64,000 bases of DNA from JAEUJZ01 sp964460115 (GTDB taxonomy: Bacteria > Myxococcota_A > Polyangia > Palsa-1104 > JAEUJZ01). The stretch is from NCBI GenBank assembly GCA_964460115.1, contig CAYWPR010000001.1, positions 62,001-126,000 on the forward strand, read 5' to 3'. This document shows, one piece after another, positions 7,566 to 17,070 of this stretch (within the stretch, counting starts at the first letter, position 1; each line of letters opens with the position of its first letter). A model generated the notes under the pieces. It was not told where the DNA came from, ran no database searches, and worked only from the letters and a program-made list of their open reading frames with translations. The position numbers were made by a program, and so were the translations under genes.

Positions 7566-9390
7566 CCCGCGCTGCCTGCCGCTTCAGCACCCCGGCGGCA
7601 TGCAGCACCGCCGGTTCTTTCTTCAGCAAAACCACCAGATCCAAAGTCAGCGCTTGTTCTGAAAGACAAGCCGATAGGCTCGTCAAAAGCTCGCTAAGTT
7701 CTTTGGCATCGAGGGCGGTTTCGTCGCGGTCCAGAAGTGGCCCAAGCACCCCCTCGGCCAGTTTTTGCGCTTCCGCAGCTTGCAGCGGCAACAGCGCCGC
7801 CTCCATCCAGGTGTCTTTGGTGGTCATGGTCGTCAGACGCAAAATCGAACCAAGCCCGCGTTCGACCCCGGCTTGCAGGCGCAGCTTTGGCGCCGGCGCC
7901 GACACTTCGCGCAAAAGTACGTGCGCGCTGTGCGACAAAAGCAGCGTCGCCTGCCGTTTGACTTCGGCCTGGGTGCTACACAAAAGCCGCGCGGCGGCTT
8001 CTTTGGCGATCACTTCTTCGACATCGGTTTGCGGCTCAACCGCGGGCAGAAGCTCGACCGGCAGGCTGAGTTTTCCCAAAATCCGCAGCGCCGCCGTCGT
8101 GGTATTGGCCGGCGCTTGGCGCGAGACTCGCACCCCGTAGGCGTTAAGCAGGCGCTTGAGGTCGTGATCGGCAAGAACCTCATCACAGACCGCTGCGCTG
8201 CCTACATAAAGGGGTGGAGGCAGATCCGCCAAAACCCCTTCGACGCGTTCGCGATCGACCTTGCCTTTGGGCGCTTTGTCATCTTGCGGCGCGAAAAACA
8301 GCGCCGGCGGACTGGCCAGCGCCCGCAAAATAGCGCGCAGGCGCTCCGGCTGCGCCGGATCGACGCGCAAAAGCGGTCCCGGTGCGTTCACCTCGGCCAA
8401 AATATCGGCGGCGCCGCACAAAACGACGATCTTGGCGTCTAACGCCGCCTGCCGCAACGCGGTATTCAGCTCTGAGACTTCCTCGCTGCGGGTGGCCCGT
8501 AGCGAAATCGCGGCTTTGTTCTTTAGCCGGGTTTTTTGTACTTCGCTGGATACAAAATCTACGCCCGCGCCCGCCACCACCACCGCTGCGCGATAGCGGC
8601 GCGGCGGCATGGCTGCGTTCTTGAAAGCAGGTCCTTCGGCAGCCGCTTCCAGCAGCGTGGCCTGCGCCAGCCATTCTTCAAGCTGGGTCGTGACCACTGC
8701 ACCCGCGCGACGCGCCACGGCGCGAATCAAAGCACCGTCTTTGGCCGATACGCTTGGCGGCAAAAGCAGCACCGCAGGTTTATCGCCAAGCGCTTCGCGC
8801 AAAGTCTGCGCCCGTACGCCTTTGCCCAGCGCCAAAAGGATGCTGCTTGTGGCCGGATCCAGCGTCAAAAATCGCAATACTTCCGCTGGATCGCCGTCGC
8901 CGACCGAGATCAGCCAAGACGCGCCCAGCCCGCGGCCAAAAAGTAGCGGCGCGACCTCGGGCAGAGCATCTCGACGCGGCACCACCCAAGCGATATGACC
9001 GCGACGCGGCCGTTCCTCGCTAGACAGCGGCAAGGGCGTAGCCAAGGGCGCGACCCCATCGAGATTATTCAAAAAGCCGTAGCTATAAGGCCCAAGCGCA
9101 CCGGCATATTCTCCCAGGCCCAAAGCGACGCGGTCCGATGGAGGCCGATCTAGACCGATCCAGGCCGCGGCGTCTTTTTCGATGTGACCCGCCGAGGCTT
9201 GCAAATTGGCGGCAATGCGCGAAATCAGCACGCCCTCACCGCTTAGACTAAAAGCGCGGGCCCGCAATAGCTGCGCCAGATCCGTCGCGGCCTGGCTGGT
9301 ATGCAGGCTGCGTTTGCCGCTGGTTGCGGCAGCCGCCAGCTCAGCCGGTCGTCGGCTGGTCGCGATGGCTTGGCGCGCGCGGGCCATCAT
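7540..9390 (-). CDS. Degenerate ADP-forming acyl-CoA synthetase-like protein
   Basis: This is a 616-residue protein. Residues about 130-210 match the succinyl-CoA-synthetase-like flavodoxin part of NDP-forming acyl-CoA synthetases (GHIAWVV, then GLGASWLISVGDGDPAEVLRF and LTLDPATSSILLAL). The C-terminal 220 residues follow the ATP-grasp_5 layout (DHDLKRLLNAYGVRV, GVERGLGSILRL, then an alternating helix tail). Key features of active enzymes are not seen: there is no N-terminal CoA-binding GxSxxPG fold, no SQSG signature, and a weakened ATP-grasp core. I infer a non-catalytic or neofunctionalised homologue. It overlaps the EtfB-like start by 4 bp (ATGA) and is the last gene of the unit SDR-EtfA-like-EtfB-like-this. 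Confidence 0.62.
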   Translation of the reverse strand: MMARARQAIATSRRPAELAAAATSGKRSLHTSQAATDLAQLLRARAFSLSGEGVLISRIAANLQASAGHIEKDAAAWIGLDRPPSDRVALGLGEYAGALGPYSYGFLNNLDGVAPLATPLPLSSEERPRRGHIAWVVPRRDALPEVAPLLFGRGLGASWLISVGDGDPAEVLRFLTLDPATSSILLALGKGVRAQTLREALGDKPAVLLLPPSVSAKDGALIRAVARRAGAVVTTQLEEWLAQATLLEAAAEGPAFKNAAMPPRRYRAAVVVAGAGVDFVSSEVQKTRLKNKAAISLRATRSEEVSELNTALRQAALDAKIVVLCGAADILAEVNAPGPLLRVDPAQPERLRAILRALASPPALFFAPQDDKAPKGKVDRERVEGVLADLPPPLYVGSAAVCDEVLADHDLKRLLNAYGVRVSRQAPANTTTAALRILGKLSLPVELLPAVEPQTDVEEVIAKEAAARLLCSTQAEVKRQATLLLSHSAHVLLREVSAPAPKLRLQAGVERGLGSILRLTTMTTKDTWMEAALLPLQAAEAQKLAEGVLGPLLDRDETALDAKELSELLTSLSACLSEQALTLDLVVLLKKEPAVLHAAGVLKRQAARATSSRSSS

Positions 9391-10112
9391 CCCCCATCCT
9401 GCGCGCCGGGAAGGGCCAGGCCGTCCTGACGCAAGCGTAGAGCCAGCGCTTCTAGGCTGTCGAAGGTGCGACCGCTTAGCACCGAACGTCTTTCGGGCAG
9501 TATGGGTCGCAAGAGCGGTCGCGGCAAATCAACCGGTCCGATGCCCAGCCGCGCCAAATCCCAGCGTTCGCTGACGACATTGCCAACGGGGGGAAGTTTG
9601 GCGCTCGAAGCAACCGAATGCGGCAGCACGCAAAGCACCCCGATGGCCGGACCGCGCAAGCGCTGCACCCCTTGCAGGCAGCGCCGCCGAACAATGACCA
9701 TCGGCGGCGCCTGTGCCAAAGCCTTCGGCGAGGACGCAGAATCAGCGGCTGGCGGCGCCAATGCCGCGTCTAGAACTCCCGAGACGTGGGTCACGCCCAG
9801 TTCCTCAGCCAAGGCCGGCCCCAGCCAGCCGTTGACAGTTTCGGGAACGATGAAAAAGCTCGATTCCAACTGCCGCCCCAGGGCGCTAAGCACAGGAGCC
9901 AAAATCTGTTCATGGCCGAGCGGGTCGCGCTGGCTTTCGGCAAAACTGTTGTCCCAAAGCTGAATCAGCCGGCTGGCGCCAGCGGCGCGAGCTTGCGCAA
10001 GGACGGTAGCGCTTGCATTCGCCGCGATGGCCACCGCCACGCATTCGCCAAGCCGTACAGCCAGCGAGATGACGCTGAAATCGGCTTCTCCGGCAAGCGC
10101 CACGACCTTCAT
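9387..10112 (-). CDS. Electron transfer flavoprotein beta-subunit-like protein (EtfB family, divergent)
   Basis: This 241-residue protein is close to EtfB length and has the alpha/beta adenine-nucleotide-binding architecture: an N-terminal strand-helix, ARAAGASRLIQLWDN, then PVLSALGRQL and the diagnostic FIVPETVNGWLGPALAEELG (compare DGLxxxxGPxLAExLG of ETF). It continues VTHVSGVLD and a late strand RGPAIGVLCVLP. In real ETF the beta subunit binds structural AMP and forms a dimer with EtfA. It overlaps both neighbours by 4 bp (ATGA), so expression is likely coupled to the EtfA-like and synthetase-like genes. Sequence is divergent; whether AMP is still bound is unknown. Confidence 0.68.
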   Translation of the reverse strand: MKVVALAGEADFSVISLAVRLGECVAVAIAANASATVLAQARAAGASRLIQLWDNSFAESQRDPLGHEQILAPVLSALGRQLESSFFIVPETVNGWLGPALAEELGVTHVSGVLDAALAPPAADSASSPKALAQAPPMVIVRRRCLQGVQRLRGPAIGVLCVLPHSVASSAKLPPVGNVVSERWDLARLGIGPVDLPRPLLRPILPERRSVLSGRTFDSLEALALRLRQDGLALPGAQDGG

Positions 10113-11434
10113 TTTCCCTCCTTGGGCTTGCTGCCGACCGGCGCGACCACCGGCACCGGGGCGGTATCGGCGTGCGCAACGTCCAACTGCGATTCACCGT
10201 CGTCATCATCGGCAAATTCGTCAGTATCGGGCATGGTCGCAAAGCCTTCCCACATCGCCGCCCCGTTTCCAGTCGCCTGTATGCCGTTACGCATGCTCAA
10301 GCGAAAGGACGGCGCCGAGGTATCGACGGGGCGTATGGTTGGCGTAATCAGCGATGGCGCCTGCGCGTCATAAAATGGCGATTTTTGCGTTTCGGCAACG
10401 GTCGAGCGGATCAGCGCCGAAGTCGCCTCGTTGCCGTTTAACGTATCGCCAGCGTAGTCGTCCCACGACTCTTCCGTCGGGGTGCTGTCATTGAAATCGT
10501 CAAACCCATCTAGGGCTTGTGTAGGGATGGGCCGCGAGCCAGGGTTTTGAATCGGAGCAATCGGCCCTGGCGCCGCGAGCAAAGCCCGCAACTGTTCCGC
10601 TACCATCGCCAGTTGCTCCGCAGGCAGCAGCAGTTGATAGTTCATCGTGGGTTCTGGCTGCGCTCCGATGCCGACGCGAAATGGCGACAGCGGAGCCTCG
10701 GCTCTCGCAGTGGCTTTGTCGATATAAAGCTGGCAGACCGGCGGAGCTCCGTCGGCGGCGGACTCTTGCACGGCGGGCAGGGCTTCGATGGCTTCTTCGA
10801 CAAAACCACCGCGCTGAGCGCGCTCGGCAGTCAGATTGGGAATGGTCTGCGAGCTTTCGTCCTGAGGCGGTACGATCATAAGCTCGGCGTCTTGATCGCC
10901 CCAGGCCATGGCATGGCGACCCGCCGGTATGGTCACAAGAATAGGCACCGTCAAAGGCGGAACGCCCTCGGCACCGGTGACTTCGAGCGGAATGCGCAAA
11001 TGACGGCCGGTGGCATCGGTCAGAACCAAATGACGGCCTTCGGCCAGCGCCGCCCCGCGCGGCAAATATGCGGCGCCAAGCCGGGCGGCCAGGCGCGGCA
11101 TGATGTCACGACCGGCCGGCGTGTCGCCCATCAGAAACAGACGTGGCGGCAGCATAGAACACGCGGACAAAAGCGCGTCGGCGCATTGCTCAAAGCGCAT
11201 CTCATGTTCGACAAACAGCGAATCGCCGGTCAAAAGCATCACTTTGTCGGCGCCAAATCGCCCACAACGAACGGTGATGTCTTCTTCTTCCGTCGGCTCA
11301 GGGGGCAGGGGCACAAGCGCATACACCGTTAGCCCGAGCGCGCTGCCGAGTGAACGCGCATGACCCAGCACCTCCAGCGACACGGGTAGGAGGGCGCCGC
11401 GATAAAACTCCATCATGACCAGCAGATTCGCCAC
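10109..11434 (-). CDS. EtfA-like N-domain protein with acidic tail, no FAD domain seen
   Basis: Residues 1-200 resemble domain I of the electron transfer flavoprotein alpha subunit (LLVMMEFYRGALLPVSLEVL, GADKVMLLTGD, then PRLFLMGDTPAGRDIMPRLA and ARLGAAY). In true EtfA a C-terminal FAD domain follows, with GGRG and the SRxxVDxGW / QVGQTG motifs. None is visible here. Residues about 210-441 are instead low-complexity, Pro/Asp/Glu-rich, with DEFADDDDGE near the end. The GTG start at 11434 overlaps the SDR stop by one base (TAGTG). It therefore pairs with the EtfB-like protein but probably cannot hold FAD, so a classical electron-carrier role is doubtful. Confidence 0.65.
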   Translation of the reverse strand: MANLLVMMEFYRGALLPVSLEVLGHARSLGSALGLTVYALVPLPPEPTEEEDITVRCGRFGADKVMLLTGDSLFVEHEMRFEQCADALLSACSMLPPRLFLMGDTPAGRDIMPRLAARLGAAYLPRGAALAEGRHLVLTDATGRHLRIPLEVTGAEGVPPLTVPILVTIPAGRHAMAWGDQDAELMIVPPQDESSQTIPNLTAERAQRGGFVEEAIEALPAVQESAADGAPPVCQLYIDKATARAEAPLSPFRVGIGAQPEPTMNYQLLLPAEQLAMVAEQLRALLAAPGPIAPIQNPGSRPIPTQALDGFDDFNDSTPTEESWDDYAGDTLNGNEATSALIRSTVAETQKSPFYDAQAPSLITPTIRPVDTSAPSFRLSMRNGIQATGNGAAMWEGFATMPDTDEFADDDDGESQLDVAHADTAPVPVVAPVGSKPKEGK

Positions 11435-12225
11435 TAACGTGCTACCTGTCCGCCGTCGATGACTAGCACCGATCCGGTCATAAACGCCGAGTGATCCGAC
11501 GCCAAGTATACTAGAACTGGTCCCATTTCGTCTGGTAGACCTGCGCGCCGCAGTGGAATTTTTTTGAGCAAGCGCTCGCCAATTTGCGGATCATCAAGTG
11601 CCTGTGCGTTAAGGTCGGTGTGAATGTAGCCCGGAGCCAGCGCATTCACGGTGATATTGTAGCGCGCCCATTCGACTGCCAGCGCGCGCGTCCAAGCGAT
11701 TAGCGCTCCTTTGCTGGCGCAATAGCCGGATAGCGACGGCTCGCCGACTAGTCCAGCGATCGAGGCGATGTTAATCACCCGACCAAAACGGCGGGCGACC
11801 ATTTGTGCGCCAAATATGCGCGTGCACGTCATCGCTGACAAGACGTTGAGTTCAAACAAGCTGCGCAGCGATTGTGTGTCACTGTCCAAAAATGGTCGGA
11901 CAAGTGAAGTGCCGGCATTATTGACCAAAATCTCTGCACTGCCCCAGGTTTGTTCCACGGCCTGCGCCGCAGCCAGCACTGCGCCTTCGTTCGTGACATC
12001 GGTCGGCAGCGCCAACGCAGTGTCGCCGCGGTCGCAAAGAGTGCGCGCAACTTTTTGCAGAGATTCGGCGGTACGGCCGAGTAACGCTACTTTGGCGCCC
12101 GCCGCAGCCAGGGCCAGTGCTATCGAGCGCCCGAGGCCACGTCCGGCTCCGGTCACCACAGCCACGCGACCGTGTAATGGACGATCGGCGCTTGGCGTTT
12201 CATTTCTAGCTACATCGGCGCACAT
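11434..12225 (-). CDS. SDR-family oxidoreductase (FabG-like)
   Basis: This 263-residue classical short-chain dehydrogenase/reductase has the TGAGRGLG dinucleotide motif, NNAG, a catalytic Ser in INIASIAGL, the YCASK Tyr/Lys pair, and PGYIHTDL after the active site. It probably uses NAD(P)H to reduce or oxidise an acyl or alcohol substrate; a 3-oxoacyl-ACP/CoA reductase role is the default guess. It leads a tightly overlapped operon with ETF-like and acyl-CoA-synthetase-like genes, hinting at acyl-CoA or lipid chemistry. The ATG lies about 8 bp from a TATAAAT box, so translation may be nearly leaderless. Confidence 0.88.
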   Translation of the reverse strand: MCADVARNETPSADRPLHGRVAVVTGAGRGLGRSIALALAAAGAKVALLGRTAESLQKVARTLCDRGDTALALPTDVTNEGAVLAAAQAVEQTWGSAEILVNNAGTSLVRPFLDSDTQSLRSLFELNVLSAMTCTRIFGAQMVARRFGRVINIASIAGLVGEPSLSGYCASKGALIAWTRALAVEWARYNITVNALAPGYIHTDLNAQALDDPQIGERLLKKIPLRRAGLPDEMGPVLVYLASDHSAFMTGSVLVIDGGQVAR

Positions 12226-12233
12226 GATGCGTA

Positions 12234-12250
12234 TTTATACCACATTGTGG
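12234..12250 (-). promoter_or_regulatory. -10 box and palindrome before the SDR operon
   Basis: On the minus strand the perfect dyad CCACAATGTGG (12240-12250) is followed immediately by TATAAA (12234-12239), and the SDR start codon lies 8 bp further. A repressor bound at the dyad would cover the core promoter. No clear -35 was seen. Confidence 0.42.
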
Positions 12251-12289
12251 TTTTACGCTCTACATTTTCGCCAAAGTGTCTAGGCCCGC

Positions 12290-15079
12290 TTAGATCGACA
12301 GCGCTCGATAGCCAAAGATGCGGACGCGGCGCAAAAGTACATCGAGCAGCAAAAGCCCAAGCGCACAAGCCACCAAATAGGGCCAAAGCGCGCGCAGAAA
12401 TCGCGTCTTTTCGTTTCCCGGGTCAAGCGCCACGGCGGCATCTTGGTAGCGTGCGCCGCCCGTCACCTCGGCGATGCGATCCAGTAGTTCCAGATCCGGA
12501 GGCAGCGCCAAATACTCGCGCGAGTAAGACAAAGACAATGTGCCCCACGATTCGGCGATGATCGGCCCCAGATGGTCCGAGGCCGGCGGCGGGCTGCGAT
12601 GCACGGCTCGTAACAAAAATGCTCCGGTGCGCGGCAAAAACAGGTCGGCTTCGTAGCGGCCTGGCGCCGTTTGCGGCAGCGATGCCGTCAGCACGGTGCG
12701 GGTTCGCCCGCTTGCAGCCGAACCTTGGGAAAGCGGAATGCCGATGGTGTTTTCGAGCACTTCGATTTGGCTGTCCATGCCGGATACGAAATGATCATCA
12801 CTGGCCACCGCATCGACGCGCACATGGACATAAGGAGGGGTGGCCACGGCGGACAGTTCATAGCTTAGACCGCGATGGCGTCCGTCGTGCCGCATCGTCG
12901 AACGCACAAGTTGCGCCCAGAATCGAGAATATCCCGGCCAACGCAGCCAATCCACCGCCCAGCGATTTTTCACATCGCTTGTAAACGCCGCCGCCTGGCC
13001 AAGTCCCTGACGCCAGCGCGCCAGCAGTGGTTCGCCCTGCGGCGATACCAGAATCAATTCGGCAAGCGGCTTGGGCTTGGTCGCGACATAGCCGCGCAAA
13101 GGCGGGGCGCTTTCGATTCCGACGCCGTCCAAAAGCTCTACAAATTTGTGTACCACCGGCCGCACCCGCTCTTCCACCAGCGCCGAGCGCGCCACTTGAG
13201 TGGTTTCTTTGGTGAAAATCTTGGGAATCGAGCTCGCATCTTGCGTGAAATAAAAGCGCCCGCCGCCGTTTTCAGCAATGGCGGTCAAAAGCGTTTGATC
13301 CGCGCCCGAACCGACGCCCACGGTCGATACGGTAATTTTCTGCGCGACCATTTGGTTCACCAGGTCAATGATGCCGCCATACTCGGCCTGGCCGTCGGTC
13401 AAAAGAATGACGTGTTTGATCTTGGCGGCCGTGCTGGCCAGTTGCTGATAGGCCTCTTGCAAAGGCGGTAAAAGCTGCGTCCCACCGCCTGCCGACAGAC
13501 GAGCAATGTCCGAACTGATGCGCACGCGATTTTGCGCCCGCTGCAGCCGCACTAGCGGCGTCGCCTGGCTGTCGAAAGCCACGACCCCGATCAAATCATC
13601 GGGGGCCAGCATCTCGGCAGTGGCGCGAGCGGCGTCTTTGGCCAATTCCAGCTTCGGACCATTCATCGAGCCGGATCGATCAATGCAAAGCACCAAAGCC
13701 AGCGAGGGCTGATCGCGCTTTTTCTCTTGTTCAAAACGCAGCGGCAGAACTTTTTCAAGCTGCGTCCCTTGATAGCCGCCCGAACCAAAGCTGTTTTCGC
13801 CGCCGGCCATAATGAAGCCGCCGCCGTGATCGCGCACATAGCTTTCGATGGCCAGCATCTGCGCTTGGCTGAGAAGCGTCGCGGACACGTCGGACAAAAG
13901 CAATAGGTCGTAGCTGGCCAGCTCTTTTTCGCTATGCGGCAGACCGTAGGCATTGCGCGTTTCGACTTCGATGTTTTCGCGTTCCAGCGCCTGAGCCAGA
14001 AAGCCTTTGGCCGCGGGCTCGCCTTCGATATAAAGAACGCGCGGTTTGCCGTGGGCGTAAAGCGGCAAAAGGGCCGAGTTGTTCGCGGCAAAGCGATCCA
14101 AAAGTGGTGTTTGCGCAGACGGTACCGCGCTGACTTGGACGCGATAATCGACGTAGCCAGGACTGTCGGCCTGGCTGCGAAAGCGCAAAAGATTGCGGCC
14201 TGCGACAAGCTGCACATCGCGGTGTCCATCGCCGGGGTTTTCGCGATCGCCTTGATACAAGGTCACTCGCGCCGGCTGAGCGATGCTCGAATAGATTTCC
14301 GCTTCCAAGACAAACGGCGCACCGACTTTCAGGTCGGCATTGTTCGGACTTTGCTCGATGCGGCGCAGCTCGCGCAAAAGGACCTCGGGCTCGGGCTCGG
14401 CGGCGATGGGAAAGTAGCCCACGCGAACGCCTCGCCGACGAGAATTTAAGGCCTCGGCCAGCACATCGCCTTCGGTCTGATTTCCATCTGAAAACAGCAC
14501 CGCTCGGCGCAAGGTATTCGGCGCATGCAGACCGTAGCTAAGCTGTAGTGCGCCGGCCAGATTGGTGGCCTGCCGACCGGTGTTGCCGGATACATCGGTG
14601 CTCGCGCGAGCATTTTCAAGCGGCGGCAGCGCTTGCTCGGCCGACGGCAGCGGCAACAGCCGCGGCTTTTGCGCAAACGTCAGCACGTGCAGATCGTCTC
14701 CGCTTTTTCGAGTCAGCTGGCGCAGTTCTTCCAGGCGCTTTTGCGCGGCAGCAAGCTGTTTTTCGGCCATCGAGTCCGAAACATCGACAAGCGCGACCAG
14801 CGAAATCTTGTGCCGCTCGCCAAGCAGCGCGGGCTGCGCCAAAGCCAGGCTAATGGCCAGCAAAAGCAGGCTGCGCATGAAAAGTTGCAACCCAAGCTGC
14901 CGCCGCGACATATCGGTCAGCGACAGCCAGGTCGCCGGAAAAAGCAGCGGCAGAAGCAAAAGCAAGCATAGGGCGCGCGGCCGCTCGACTAGAATCTGCT
15001 GAGCGCCAAGCTGTACCGTAAGCGTCTGCGCGCTCAAAAGCGCCGACTTTAGGCTCAGGTAAAAAGGGGCGGCCATCAT
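12290..15079 (-). CDS. Membrane protein with two VWA domains flanking a GATase-like domain
   Basis: The start is taken at ATG 15079, which overlaps the upstream stop (ATGATGG), giving 929 residues. There are two N-terminal membrane segments (LCLLLLLPLLFPATWLSL and LLLLAISLALAQPALL), then a first VWA domain with the MIDAS motif DVSDSM. A central class I glutamine-amidotransferase-like domain follows (RVLYIEGEPAAKGFLAQAL, GGGFIMAGGENSFGSGGY). Next is a second VWA domain (LCIDRSGSMNGPKLELAKDA), a beta-rich region and a C-terminal anchor (YLVACALGLLLLDVLL). The layout matches large VWA proteins of MoxR/Bat-type clusters, which MoxR ATPases are thought to remodel. It is the last gene of the MoxR cluster. 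Confidence 0.85.
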   Translation of the reverse strand: MMAAPFYLSLKSALLSAQTLTVQLGAQQILVERPRALCLLLLLPLLFPATWLSLTDMSRRQLGLQLFMRSLLLLAISLALAQPALLGERHKISLVALVDVSDSMAEKQLAAAQKRLEELRQLTRKSGDDLHVLTFAQKPRLLPLPSAEQALPPLENARASTDVSGNTGRQATNLAGALQLSYGLHAPNTLRRAVLFSDGNQTEGDVLAEALNSRRRGVRVGYFPIAAEPEPEVLLRELRRIEQSPNNADLKVGAPFVLEAEIYSSIAQPARVTLYQGDRENPGDGHRDVQLVAGRNLLRFRSQADSPGYVDYRVQVSAVPSAQTPLLDRFAANNSALLPLYAHGKPRVLYIEGEPAAKGFLAQALERENIEVETRNAYGLPHSEKELASYDLLLLSDVSATLLSQAQMLAIESYVRDHGGGFIMAGGENSFGSGGYQGTQLEKVLPLRFEQEKKRDQPSLALVLCIDRSGSMNGPKLELAKDAARATAEMLAPDDLIGVVAFDSQATPLVRLQRAQNRVRISSDIARLSAGGGTQLLPPLQEAYQQLASTAAKIKHVILLTDGQAEYGGIIDLVNQMVAQKITVSTVGVGSGADQTLLTAIAENGGGRFYFTQDASSIPKIFTKETTQVARSALVEERVRPVVHKFVELLDGVGIESAPPLRGYVATKPKPLAELILVSPQGEPLLARWRQGLGQAAAFTSDVKNRWAVDWLRWPGYSRFWAQLVRSTMRHDGRHRGLSYELSAVATPPYVHVRVDAVASDDHFVSGMDSQIEVLENTIGIPLSQGSAASGRTRTVLTASLPQTAPGRYEADLFLPRTGAFLLRAVHRSPPPASDHLGPIIAESWGTLSLSYSREYLALPPDLELLDRIAEVTGGARYQDAAVALDPGNEKTRFLRALWPYLVACALGLLLLDVLLRRVRIFGYRALSI

Positions 15080-17070
15080 ACGGTCCACCGCCTGTGGTAG
15101 CTCCACCACTCAAGGCTTAGCAGCAAAAGCGCCCCGAGCAGCAAATACGGCCACAGCCTTCGCCGCAGCGCCCGTTGCCCGGATTCGGGAGGAGCAAGCA
15201 GCGGAGTATGCGGCCCGCCGATGCGCATCCCGTGTCGAATTTGCGCAGCGGATTCGTTCAAATCGCCGAGGTTGGCCGCGAACCGACGCGAAGGCTTTTG
15301 CGGCACGACCAATTCATAAAATCCCACGCGCTGTCCATAGTGCAAAGCATGGCCTTCGCTGACCGGCACCGGCACAAGGCTGCCATCGGGCAAAAGCAGC
15401 GTCGCGGCGCTTGCGGTTTTCAGGTCGGCGTCGCTTACGCGCCCGCTTGGCGGCAGCGCCATGCGCCATATTCGCCCGGTGCGCAGGCTGCCCAAATCGT
15501 CATCGACATCGCCGGCGAACCAGTCTAGGGCGTTCATCAGCAAGACCGGAAAAGCGACGCGCAAAGGCAGGTCGCTTTGGCGCAAATCAAAGCCCAGGGC
15601 CAGGCTGCGGCGTCCGATGCCGCTCGAAGTAAGCTCCTCGCGCGCGACGATAAGAGGCTGCTTGAGCATCGCAGCCAGCGCGCGATCGCCAGCGCGTAGC
15701 CCAAAGACCGAGCTGCGCGTCATATTGACGTCTCCAAGCGACACCCAGCGCAAAACCGGATGCTGCGCGTCCAAATCGGTGAAAAGCGGCGATTTTACGA
15801 CCCCGGTGATGGCAAACGGGCTGTTTGGGCCCTGCGGATCCAGATAAATGGCATGGGCCGCCGGAGGCGTTTGCGGAGTCACGGCATCGAAAATGACGAC
15901 ATCATAACGGTCGGCGCGTGCCGGGTCGTAGGCGCTGGGCGTCACTTTGTCGATGCTTAGGTGGTTTTCCTCGCCGGCGCCGGTCGATAGCAAAGCGCCC
16001 TCTAGAAACAGATTGCCGCGGGTGACAACTAGGACGCGCTGCTGCCGGCGTTCGGGCAGAACGGTAAAGGCGCGATCATCAAGCGGCAATAGATCGGTGG
16101 CGGATTGCAAGTGCAGGCGCGCTTCCAAATGCCGACCGGCTCCGGAAAGATTGGGGTACAAGCGCTCGATTTGCTGGCCGGGGGGAAGCTCCAGGGTTTT
16201 GACATCGACGACTTCGCCCTCTTGCAAAAGCTCTAAGGTGGCGGGCTGCGCGGTGGCGTTTTTGCCGGGAAACCAGGCCAGGCTGATCAGAACTTCGTAA
16301 CTCAGCCGATTGCGCCGATAACGGCGGACCGCAAAAGCCGTCACCGCGGCGTTGCCGCTAGTGGGCCCGGCATCGGCAATGGTCGAAAGCGGTGCAAAAC
16401 GCATATCGATGTTTGCCGGCACGGCCACTTCGCGCAGGGTGTTTTCATCAAAACCGCCATCCGAAAACAGCACGATGGTCGGACGCGGACGTCCGGCCAA
16501 AAGGGCCCGCGCCAGGGTCAAACCCGCTGGCAGATCTGCAGCGGTATCACGCGCCAAGAGGCCATCTACTTGGCTCAAAAGCTCGGTCTCGTCATCGGCC
16601 AGACCGCCCTGCGGAGCGGGTTGCCCGTCGAGCGCCACGACCACGGCCAGGTCATCGCCCCCAAGCGAACGGATAAGCGCCTTGGCTTGCGCCTTGGCCA
16701 AATCCAGCCGAGTTTGCGGCGCCGTTTCCAGCGAATTCGGCGCCGGCGGGATGTGAGACTGCATCGACGCCGAGGTATCGACAAGCAGCACCAATGTGCG
16801 TCCCTTTTCGCTGCGTGAAAGCCGTGGATCGCCAAGCGATAGCACCAAAAGCGCCAGCACGATGAGCTGTATCAAGAGCGACAACAAACGCAAAAGCTTG
16901 CGCCACAAGCTGGTCGAGGTGCTTTTTTGCAGCAAAGCGTTCCACAGACGCACAAAAGGCACTTCGACGCGGCGCCGCTGCTGCCGCAAAAGGTACAGTG
17001 CCGTCAGCACCGCGCCGCCGGCAGCAAAAAGCATCCACAGTTGCGGCGCCGCTAGCCCGAAAAGGGTCAT
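15076..17070 (-). CDS. BatA-type VWA membrane protein
   Basis: This is a 664-residue protein. The N-terminus has the BatA/aerotolerance signature: a first membrane helix (LWMLFAAGGAVLTALYLL), basic RQQRRRVEVPFVRLW, and a second helix (LLIQLIVLALLVLSLGDP). A VWA domain follows with MIDAS DTSASM. A long beta-rich, GATase-like or Ig-like region comes next, and a C-terminal helix (YLLLGALLLLSLEWWSY) anchors the tail. Such proteins occur with MoxR and DUF58 partners in envelope-stress or complex-assembly clusters. It overlaps DUF58 upstream and the double-VWA gene downstream by 4 bp each, so the three are coupled. Confidence 0.86.
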   Translation of the reverse strand: MTLFGLAAPQLWMLFAAGGAVLTALYLLRQQRRRVEVPFVRLWNALLQKSTSTSLWRKLLRLLSLLIQLIVLALLVLSLGDPRLSRSEKGRTLVLLVDTSASMQSHIPPAPNSLETAPQTRLDLAKAQAKALIRSLGGDDLAVVVALDGQPAPQGGLADDETELLSQVDGLLARDTAADLPAGLTLARALLAGRPRPTIVLFSDGGFDENTLREVAVPANIDMRFAPLSTIADAGPTSGNAAVTAFAVRRYRRNRLSYEVLISLAWFPGKNATAQPATLELLQEGEVVDVKTLELPPGQQIERLYPNLSGAGRHLEARLHLQSATDLLPLDDRAFTVLPERRQQRVLVVTRGNLFLEGALLSTGAGEENHLSIDKVTPSAYDPARADRYDVVIFDAVTPQTPPAAHAIYLDPQGPNSPFAITGVVKSPLFTDLDAQHPVLRWVSLGDVNMTRSSVFGLRAGDRALAAMLKQPLIVAREELTSSGIGRRSLALGFDLRQSDLPLRVAFPVLLMNALDWFAGDVDDDLGSLRTGRIWRMALPPSGRVSDADLKTASAATLLLPDGSLVPVPVSEGHALHYGQRVGFYELVVPQKPSRRFAANLGDLNESAAQIRHGMRIGGPHTPLLAPPESGQRALRRRLWPYLLLGALLLLSLEWWSYHRRWTV

